From Pleurotus ostreatus/Saccharomyces cerevisiae fusant (lineage: Eukaryota; Opisthokonta), in assembly GCA_024196135.1 (NCBI GenBank), contig JAMQCK010000846.1, forward strand, positions 1 through 14,985: a DNA stretch of 14,985 nt. Reading direction: 5' to 3'. Position numbers and translations under genes: made by a program. Positions 7,844 to 14,985 of the stretch are shown here, in pieces. The notes under the pieces are model-generated. The model saw nothing but the letters and a program-made list of their open reading frames with translations, was not told the DNA's origin and did no database searches. How positions within the stretch are numbered: the first letter of the stretch is position 1; every line of letters begins with the position of its first letter.

Positions 7844-10288
7844 ATGTCCCGCACGGAGAGCGTTGCGGGTGACCCAGTCCTGGGCTCCGATGTCGCCGTA
7901 CTCGTCTCGCCCTCGCGGTCGCGCGCTGCGTCGCGGATGCCGAGCATCCTCTCCGAGCCCAGTACGCCCTCTGAGAGCGATCCCCTGCTTGGCGGGCAGC
8001 CCCAGAAGAAGCCCTTCTACCGCCCCCGCCCGCTCTGGTGAGTGTCGTCGCTGCACTTGCATCCCATCGCTGACTCAGTGCGCGCCACAGGCTCGTACCT
8101 TTCGCCCTGACCGCTGCGATCTCGGTAAGTCCTTCCCTTAGTACACACGTGGACCCCTGCTGATTCTGCTGCAGCGCGGCATGACTCTCGCGCCTCGCGT
8201 GCAAGTCTTCACTCAGCTCTCCTGCAACACTATCCTCCACCAAGACTCTACCTCCCTAGACCAGTTCTCTCAATCTGCATACACACCCGCGCAGAACTAC
8301 ACTCCCTCATACTCCCCTCTCATCTCGCACGATGTGGACTCTCCACCCTATGCCATCTTCGTCGAGTCGGACGACGTCGATGTCTCATCTGCTGCCCCTC
8401 GGTCCTTCTGCACATCCGATCCTCGTGTGCAGCGAGGCGCTGCTCGTATGCAAACCATCATGATGACTACCATGGGCTTCCTCTCTGCACTCACTACTGG
8501 TAAGCCCGGTAATTTCTCTATCTAGTCCTCGTGTCTAATCAGCTTTCAAGGCTGGTGGGGGCACTTTGGTGAGCGACATGGTCGAACGAAGGTTTTGGCG
8601 CTCTCGTTGTTCGGCATGCTATTAACGTACGCCCTATTTATCACAATCTATTTGCTCATCCTCACTCGTCCTCTCGCAGAGACATCGTCTTCATCCTCGT
8701 CGGCACATCCGTCTTCAAAGCCCCCGTCCGCGATGACTCCATCTTCTCCTTCCTCACCTCGCACACCGTCTCCCGTGCGCTCCTACTCCTCGTCCCCGCG
8801 CTAGAGGGTGCTCTTGGCGGCTACGCGACCATTCAGTCACAATCCTCCGCCTACATCTCCGACTGCACCTCCCCCGGTTCGCGCTCGCACATCTTCTCCC
8901 GCTTCACCGGCGTCTTCTTCCTCGGTGTCTGCTTCGGCCCGAGCATCGGGGGCGCAATCATTCGCGCCACAGGCGATGTGACGAAGGTGTTCTGGGTCAC
9001 CGCGAGCGCGTCGCTGCTCAACGTGCTGCTCGTCGGCTGCGTATTCCCGGAGAGTCTAGGAGAGGAGAAGCGCGAGAAGGCGCGCGCGGCGTACTTTGCG
9101 CCGCATGCTACCGCGGGCCCGCTGCACGGCATCACGAGCGCGCTCGCGGTGTTCCTGCCTGTCAAGGTCGTAGATGTATCGTCCGGGAGCCTGCGCCCAC
9201 GCCGGGACTGGAGCTTGACGGTGCTCGCGGGTGCGCTTTTCCTCTTCCTCTTGTCCACCGGCATCTACCAGCTCAAGTACCTGTACGCCGAACACGTCTA
9301 CGGCTGGGGCGCTGAGCAGCTCTCGTACTACATCTCCATGTTAGGTGGCACCAGGGCGGTCGTCCTCCTGCTCATTATGCCCATGGCGATCTCGCTGTTC
9401 AAGCCCAAGTCGGCCGCCGCCGCGGCGACCGCGGGCAAGAAAGCGAAGCCGACGCCAGCCAGCCTCGCGACGGAGATCAAGTTCGACCTGAACCTCGCGC
9501 GGGTGTCGGTCAGCCTGGATATCATCTCCAACGTGCTCGTCTGCCTCCTTCCGATGCCGAACTACGACACGCACGAGTCGGTGCCCCAGTTGCTGAGCGC
9601 GTCCTCCGCGACCTCTGGGACGACGGGCCGCCAGGCGGAGATCCTCTTTGCTCTTGCCTCTGCGATTACGAGCTTCGGCGGCTGCGCGGTCCCTGCCGTG
9701 CAGAGCCTCGCCCTCTGTATCCTACAAGCGCGTGCGCTCCTTGCGGAGACCGCGGGCACTGCCGCCTCTACCTCCGCTGCCACCACATCCACATCCGAGG
9801 ATGCCAACACTGGGACCGCACCTACCGCTGCTCCGTCCGGTGAGGATGGGAACGTCGGCCGCGTCTTCGGTGCGCTCGCTGTCCTTCAGGCTGCTGGCCA
9901 GATGATTCTCGGACCCCTCCTATTCGGTATGGTCTACTCAGAGACCGTCGCCTCCTACCCGCAAGCCATCTTCGTCGTTGCCACCGGCGCGTTGGGTGGC
10001 GCCTTCGCCCTTCTACTTCTCGTACGCAGCCCACTGCGCGGGGTCGGGAAGGCAGCGAAGGTGGGTGTCAAGACCGGCGGTGACGGTGGGAAGGGTAAGG
10101 GCAAGGTGTCGCCGAAGGGGAAGGCGAAGGGGAAGGGCAGGGACGAGGAGGTGAGGCGGGGGCGGTCGCGCGCGAGCAAGGATCTGAATGGAGGGGCGCT
10201 CCCGGCGACGACGTACGGGTCGGTGCCGACGCTGCGGGCGATCCAGGAGGGGCAGGCGGGGCCGTCGGGGGCTGCGCGGTCGGCGTGA
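7844..10288 (+). CDS. MFS transporter (general substrate transporter family)
   Basis: Five exons: 7844-8037, 8091-8124, 8175-8499, 8551-8626 and 8680-10288, with 50-53 bp GT-AG introns whose phases all agree; the product is 745 aa. ATG 7844 has A at -3. The N-terminus is cytosolic and Ser-rich with SESDPLLGG, an acidic dileucine motif (E44-x3-L48-L49). TM1 holds LVPFALTAAISRGMTLAPRV, and a long luminal loop follows. Motif A of the MFS is clear after the third intron: GHFGERHGRTKVL. Other marks are LEGALGGYATIQSQSSAYISD and FTGVFFLGVCFGPSIGGA, typical of a large basidiomycete group related to TetA/hippocampus-abundant-transcript proteins. About 12 membrane segments are expected. The central loop and C-terminus are low-complexity; the tail is Lys/Gly-rich (GKGKGK). 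Substrate is unknown. The dileucine motif suggests vacuolar or endosomal rather than plasma membrane location, which is inference. Confidence 0.9.
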
Positions 10289-10488
10289 ACACCAGGTGCT
10301 GGTCGATCATGCTGGTCGCTGGCTTGACCTGCTCCAGATGAAGGCGCTCGATCTAAGCTGATATATATGGAATATAGATCGGGCACGGGAAGGGTAGAGG
10401 TGGACGCTGTGGTATGTTATTCTTCGGTCCGGCACGCAAGTGCGTCCATTTGGACGTGACTTGTACCTTGATTGGGCGCAGTAGTGTC

Positions 10489-10494
10489 CACGTG
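10489..10494. promoter_or_regulatory. CACGTG E-box
   Basis: Palindromic CACGTG, a core site for bHLH factors, about 365 bases before the CDH1 start. A second copy lies at 10675-10680. A six-base site can occur by chance. Confidence 0.25.
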
Positions 10495-10656
10495 TACTAT
10501 AGCGGCGCGTCGTAGGCGCGAACATCACTCTTGTATTTATTCTATCTTCGCTCTAATCCGTAGAGAAACATGCATCTTCTATCTTACTTTCCAATGGAAT
10601 ACACAAGGTTTCTGCACTGAGGACTTGGGTGTTGCGTCTCGAACAATGGCGATGCT

Positions 10657-10662
10657 ACGCGT
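10657..10662. promoter_or_regulatory. ACGCGT (MCB-type) site upstream of CDH1
   Basis: ACGCGT within CTACGCGTACACG, about 200 bases before the CDH1 ATG. This is the core of the MluI cell-cycle box bound by MBF in fungi. It is suggestive because the downstream gene is a cell-cycle regulator, but it is a single six-base match. Confidence 0.25.
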
Positions 10663-10674
10663 ACACGAGGGCCC

Positions 10675-10680
10675 CACGTG
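10675..10680. promoter_or_regulatory. CACGTG E-box
   Basis: Second CACGTG in this intergenic region, 179 bases before the CDH1 start codon and 13 bases after the ACGCGT site. Confidence 0.25.
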
Positions 10681-10858
10681 ACAGAGTCAGGTGATCGTGT
10701 AAGGCAATAGAGTTGCGCGTCGGGTCTAAGCGTCAGTTCTCCTTTGCATCCGTGTCGCGCGTTGGACGCTGCTGAGCGCGCCCCCGACTGTATCGACGGC
10801 TGATTACATATCGACAACATCGACAAGCACTATCTTTACTATCCTCCTCTTCTCCCCC

Positions 10859-12951
10859 ATGTCTGGCGGTCTCAAGAATTCGCCCTTTGGCAAGCGGCTC
10901 CGCGGCGCCATCGCCCAGGATGAGCAGACAACACCGACGACGAAGAAGCGATTCCATCCCGTTGTCCCCCCAGCAAACCCCTTGCCGGTAGCGGAACTTG
11001 CCAGCGCAAGCACTCCATCCCTCGACGCCAGCTCGCGCCCGAGCACAAGCAGCGGCAGCAGCATCGCCCCCGAGTCGCCTGCGCCCGACCTCTCGCCTTC
11101 AAAGAGGGACTATGGCGACCGTTTCATTCCTAGCCGCGAGGAGGAGGACCTGATGACATCCTATCATCTCAAAGACGGCGGTCCTTCCACCCCATCCAAG
11201 AAGAGCCGCATTATACCCAGTGAGAGCGATGCGCTGAAAGGTGTGTGGTGGCATCGTCGTCTGTGGCACTCTTGCTGATTAGTCATAGAGCAAGCAAACA
11301 CACTATTCACGAGCGTGCTGCATACCGAAGTCGCCCCCGAGCCGCCCTCGCGACCATCTTCCCCCGTCCGCTCTGCTGCGCCGCCGACTGCCCCCACTAC
11401 ACCAACGCGACGACGGATATTCGCCTATAGCTCGCCAACAAAGCACTCCCCCCAGCGATCGCCCGAGCGTGGACGGACATTGGATGATCCGACGTCGAGT
11501 GCCTATTCCTTATCGCCCGTGAGAGCACAGTCGAAAAAGACCCTCGAGTCGCCTCGGCGGCAACTTCGCAACGTCTGCAAGACCCCCTACAGGGTATTGG
11601 ATGCACCGGAGTTGGCAGAGGACTTCTACCTCAATCTCGTCGACTGGAGCAGCACAAATGTCCTCGGTGTCGGACTCGGCGCGTGCGTCTACTTGTGGAC
11701 AGCGCATAACGCCCAAGTCTCCAAGCTATGCGACCTCTCGAACGTGAACGATCAGATTAGTTCAGTTTCATGGGTGCAGAAGGTGTGTTTCCTGCCTCGA
11801 TTCTGTGCGCGTCCTGACGGACATACAGGGCTCCCTGCTCGCTGTCGGCACGTTCTCTGGCCGCTTATACATCTACGACGCTTCCACCCTGCAACTATCT
11901 CGCCAATATACGCAAGCACACAGCCAGCGCATCGGCTCGCTCGCCTGGAACTCCCATCTCCTCTCCTCAGGCTCCCGTGATCGCATGATTCACCATCGAG
12001 ACGTGCGCGAGCCAGGGATCGACCCTGTGCGCCGCTCGAACGGCCATCGGCAGGAGGTCTGCGGGCTCAAGTGGAGCAACGGCGTGGACGGCGGGCATGC
12101 GAGCGGCGTGGGCTCGGGGCCGGCGGGCTTGCTGGCGAGCGGAGGGAACGACAACAAGGTGTGCATCTGGGATCTGAGAGGATCCCGGCGCCCGCCGACG
12201 ACTACGCCCAGCAACATGGTGAGTGTGGGGCTGGGAAGCAGGGACACGCGTGCGAGTGCATCCGGGAGCGCGTCGGGGTCAGGCGATGAGGCTAACGGAG
12301 GTGAGTTGTGCGCATATAGTCCGTAGACGCGGGGGTTAAACTCGTCTTGCAGACTCGAACTACTTGTTCAAGTTTCATGCGCATACAGCCGCCGTCAAGG
12401 CACTTGCGTGGGACCCGCACGTCTCCGGTATTCTCGCCACCGGAGGCGGCACACAGGACAAGCATATACGCTGGTGGAACTGCCAGAACGCGGCACTGCT
12501 TGGCGAGTTGGATACGGGCAGTCAGGTACGTTGTTCCTCCCATTCCTGCCCATGACATCGTGCTGAATGCGCCATAGGTCTGCAATCTCATCTGGTCCTT
12601 GACCTCGCACGAGCTGGTCTCGACACACGGCTACTCCTCCTCGCATGCGCAGAACCAGATATGCATCTGGAAGTATCCGAGCCTGGAGATGGTTGCGAGT
12701 CTGACTGGCCACATGAACCGGTACGTCCTCTACTCGTCGCAGCGTCATTCCTACGCTAGGCCTCTTCATGTATGCTGACCATCATCAGCGTGCTCTATCT
12801 AGCGATGTCGCCCGATGGGGAAACTATCGTAACCGGCGCGGGCGACGAGACGCTGCGTTTCTGGAATGCTTTCCCGAAACGAAGCGAGAGCGAGCGCGAA
12901 GGGCTTGGCGTGGACCGGAGTCGCTTGGATTATGGCCGGCTTTTGCGCTGA
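10859..12951 (+). CDS. CDH1: APC/C activator Cdh1 (Fizzy-related WD40 protein)
   Basis: Six exons: 10859-11240, 11289-11782, 11829-12300, 12353-12525, 12578-12720 and 12789-12951 (TGA). The 46-68 bp introns mostly carry CTGAC or CTGAT branch sites, and phases agree throughout; 608 aa. Residues 87-93 are the C-box DRFIPSR that docks on the APC/C. Many SP/TP sites with nearby K/R follow (SPSK, SPVR, SPTK, SPER, SPRR), the kind of CDK sites that keep Cdh1 off the APC/C until mitotic exit. [12 protein letters not shown] (226-236) and YLNLVDWS start the WD40 propeller, which binds D-box and KEN-box substrates. YRVLDAPEL plus [11 protein letters not shown] points to Cdh1 rather than Cdc20. Two low-complexity inserts interrupt the propeller (about 376-391 and 410-450). 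The protein ends DYGRLLR, so the usual terminal IR is LR. Cdh1 drives degradation of mitotic cyclins and keeps G1. Confidence 0.95.
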
Positions 12952-13487
12952 GGTCATACTAGCTGCTGGTGTTCATTGCGGTTGCACTGTGATCCTTCAC
13001 CTCAGTGCCCAGCCTGTGGGGCTTTCCCCGCCATACATACCTTTGTACTTTATCTTTTTAGCATGTTACACAACACATTCCTCCTTTGGCACCTTACTAG
13101 CATACTCTTTTGTGCATACAGCTACATACCTATCTATATAGTCACATGCTTACCCTATAGTCCTCTCCCTACATGTCTGCATAAGCTTGGACATCTGCTT
13201 TGCATGAATAGGGCAAGCTGAGTTGTGCAAAGAAGTGCATTGTGCTTTTGACTAAATTGTTTGGTGGCCTTCATAGGCACCGAAATGTATCCAAAATTTG
13301 ACCAAAACTTTGATGCCTTCTGCATCCGAACAATAGTCACCTGGATGTGGGAAGCTCAGAAGGATGGATGACCTTCAAAGGTTGCGAAAGCTTTCAAAAT
13401 CTCTGCAAGGCTGTCAAAGGTTTCTTGTGCTACGGTATGTCATCAAGGCTTTTGTTTGCTTTTGAAGATGCAGAAAGGTGCTCTGCC
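12952..13487. other. CDH1 3' flank and intergenic sequence
   Basis: 536 bases with no supported gene. The first part is T-rich, as for a 3' untranslated region. From about 13210 the base composition changes to a stretch with repeated CAAAG/TCAAA words, which may be the edge of an old repeat that I cannot identify. Confidence 0.4.
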
Positions 13488-13725
13488 TGTCACAGGCAGC
13501 TGCCAACCATAGATCTCAAGACAAGGGTCATTTCAAAAGTGGAAGGGGGCACAGAGACTGGCAACGGAGGCACAGTCGACACAGACACAGACACGGACCG
13601 GAAGGCGACAACGCAACGGACTAAAGAGTGTATAGTGTGACTACTCGGTATATAAATCGTGAGCGCGTGACGTGACCGAGTGACTGCTAGAGTCGAGCTG
13701 TACCTAATACCTACAACTCGTGACA
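13488..13725 (+). repeat. Candidate 5' LTR, 238 bp
   Basis: The segment starts TGTCAC and ends GTGACA, a perfect short inverted pair with the TG...CA ends of retrotransposon LTRs. It contains a good TATA box (TATATAAAT, 13649-13657) about 70 bases before its end, in the position expected for U3/R. No second copy lies in the window and the sequence right after it does not begin TGG, so there is no standard tRNA primer site. The call is tentative. Confidence 0.38.
13649..13657 (+). promoter_or_regulatory. TATA box in candidate LTR
   Basis: TATATAAAT, the strongest TATA match in this part of the window, with no cellular gene behind it. It is best explained as the promoter of a mobile element. 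Confidence 0.45.
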
Positions 13726-13867
13726 CTCCCACCCAGCGAGGACGGCAAGCAGGAACAATACATAAGTAAGTAACCGTACTGGAAAAGGGGCAAAAGAAAC
13801 AAAAGCTCCCACCCAAAGGAAGAACGGTATAAGGGTCCTGCTAGCAAAAGGAGAAAAAACAAAGAAG

Positions 13868-14047
13868 ATGTCCTCACAGCCCAAAGAAAGACGTTACCAA
13901 ACAAATCCTTCCAACGATCCAGCAGAGATGCCAAGCAGCTCCCACCGAACCCGACGTAGGGCGACAGCCAGGAGGGCGCGCCATGCCAAGCCACCCGGTG
14001 GAGTATGGGAAACTCCTTCCGGAAATGGACACTTGCCTTTTTGGTAA
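13868..14047 (+). CDS. Short reading frame, possible gag leader remnant (59 aa)
   Basis: ATG with A-rich, AAG-preceded context opens a 59-residue frame beginning MSSQPKERRYQTNPSNDPAE, then a very basic stretch (HRTRRRATARRARHAKPP). Basic Ser/Pro-rich starts are common in fungal Gag proteins, but there is no domain and the frame ends at TAA 14045-14047 inside a palindrome. It may be a decayed gag start or a chance frame. Confidence 0.25.
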   Translation: MSSQPKERRYQTNPSNDPAEMPSSSHRTRRRATARRARHAKPPGGVWETPSGNGHLPFW

Positions 14048-14063
14048 ATCACGGGTGATTTAC
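14044..14063. repeat. 20 bp palindrome
   Basis: GTAAATCAC and GTGATTTAC, a perfect 9 bp inverted pair with two G between. It could form a short hairpin or be a dyad binding site. Confidence 0.8.
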
Positions 14064-14611
14064 GCAAAAGGAAATATCCCCGAGGGGCAAAGCAGGCGAG
14101 CCGCCAGGTGACCGCGCAAGTGAGATGCAAGTGGGCTCCCACCCAACTTGACAATCCACTAGCGGTTGCTCAACCGACGAGGGGAGCTACCGCGCAAGGG
14201 AGGCCGCAGGTTGGCAAGCGGCGGCGGCGGCAAGGGACGACAGCAACCACTGCGCATAAGGCGGCATCGTGCATCAGCAACGTAGCTCGCTAAGGAGGCG
14301 CAGGGAGGAGGGCTAGTCCAGGAGTGCCAGACGCAAGGTGGAGATGATACTCAACACCGGCGAATGCAGAGCGGCGGCATGTCGAGGGGGGCGCGCATAT
14401 AGCAGCGGCAGGCAGCGACAGTCAAGTCGCGAGGCGCAATGCGGAGACTGGGTCCTAGGAGCGCCAGGTGCAAGCAAGAAAGCGTTGCCCGGCGACTACA
14501 TGCGGCGATGAGCGGCAAAGGTGAGCAGCGGCAGATGGGTCATGTGATAGATGAACATGGATGTCACATGAAGGTCAGGTGACAGAGGGGGTGACCTTGA
14601 CAGTTGCTAGT

Positions 14612-14655
14612 CACATGGTGAGTGGCTGATCACATGGTGGGTGGCTGATCACATG
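14612..14655. repeat. 19 bp tandem repeat with CACATG core
   Basis: Two full units of CACATGGTGRGTGGCTGAT followed by a partial third (CACATG). Further TCACATG or TCATGTGA-like words are scattered from 14535 to 14660. Confidence 0.8.
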
Positions 14656-14985
14656 AGGGGTGACGGTGGTGTGATGCGTGACAGGACAAAGGACGTGATT
14701 GGCTGGAGGAGGTGAAAAAACAAGGCAGGGCTGCCAGAGCACAGAGAGTGCGCATCCGGGGCTCATAACCTATCAGAAGTGGATGCAAGGAGTGACCGAC
14801 GGGTAGGGAGGTTGCGGATAGCAGGAGCGTCGGCGGTGATGATCGAATACAACCCAGCGGTTGGATGGCAGCAGCAAGGGGGATAAAGCAAGCAGCAGAC
14901 CCGGTACAAAGCCCCGGGCAAGGGCCTCAGAGGCCCCCTCAGCCGGGCAGGTGGCGGGGGGGCTGGCGCGCCCAGCGGCAACGCC

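Larger units (their letters stand above)
10289..10858. other. Intergenic region: MFS 3' flank and CDH1 promoter
   Basis: 570 bases with no supported gene. The part before CDH1 holds two CACGTG sites and one ACGCGT site, listed separately. The last 60 bases are rich in pyrimidines and in A, as for a fungal leader. Confidence 0.5.
13488..14985 (+). mobile_element. Possible LTR retrotransposon, 5' end, running off the window
   Basis: After the candidate LTR come 1.26 kb that are purine-rich, unlike the neighbouring genes. They hold short interspersed repeats (CTCCCACCCA three times), a palindrome, a 19 bp tandem repeat and one short reading frame. No gag, protease, reverse transcriptase or integrase is recognisable. 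It could be the leader of a large element, a degraded copy, or a non-autonomous (LARD or TRIM-like) element. Confidence 0.33.

Noticed and set aside
12219..12352. One longer Cdh1 intron from the 12219 donor to the 12352 acceptor
   Set aside because: It would shift the frame before the [10 protein letters not shown] segment, which is clearly Cdh1.
13347..13640. Plus-strand open frame of 97 codons
   Set aside because: It crosses the candidate LTR start and consists partly of a CAGACA microsatellite, with no motif.
13412..13725. Earlier TGTCA starts (13412, 13438) as LTR boundary
   Set aside because: Only 13488 gives the full six-base TGTCAC/GTGACA match. The others match five bases.
14763..14981. 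Minus-strand open frame of 72 codons at the window end
   Set aside because: Proline and leucine runs reflect GC-rich repeats rather than a protein family.

Overview
The window looks like a filamentous basidiomycete nuclear genome, most likely an Agaricomycete. Genes are GC-rich and cut by many 46-101 bp GT-AG introns, often with a CTGAC or CTAAC-like branch site near the acceptor. Protein families are typically eukaryotic and fungal. No bacterial, organellar or CRISPR features were seen. All exon models were made by eye from splice signals, reading-frame phase and recognised protein motifs.

Layout. 1-628 (+): 3' end of an HMG-box protein gene with an acidic/lysine-rich tail. 1423-4402 (+): a multi-exon P-loop NTPase gene of the Crinkler (CRN)-like type, common in Agaricomycetes. 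It is well preserved at both ends but carries an in-frame stop and two apparent frameshifts in the middle, so it is probably a recent pseudogene. 4383-5034: a 652 bp non-autonomous DNA transposon, hAT-like, with perfect 76 bp terminal inverted repeats and an 8 bp target-site duplication. It sits a few bases before the old stop codon of the NTPase gene, and its terminal repeat now supplies that gene's stop. 5869-6344 (-): SPT4, the transcription elongation factor. 6548-6629 (+): tRNA-Ser(AGA). 7844-10288 (+): a five-exon MFS transporter with an N-terminal acidic dileucine motif. 10859-12951 (+): a six-exon CDH1/Fizzy-related APC/C activator with C-box, CDK sites, WD40 repeats and an LR rather than IR C-terminus. 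13488 to the window end: possible 5' LTR and leader of an LTR retrotransposon, with short internal repeats but no recognisable gag or pol.

The genes do not form one pathway. Three are core housekeeping or regulatory functions (chromatin HMG protein, Spt4, Cdh1). The MFS transporter and the NTPase gene are accessory. The main discovery is the transposon insertion that rewrote the C-terminus of the decaying NTPase gene. I found no convincing new multi-gene system.
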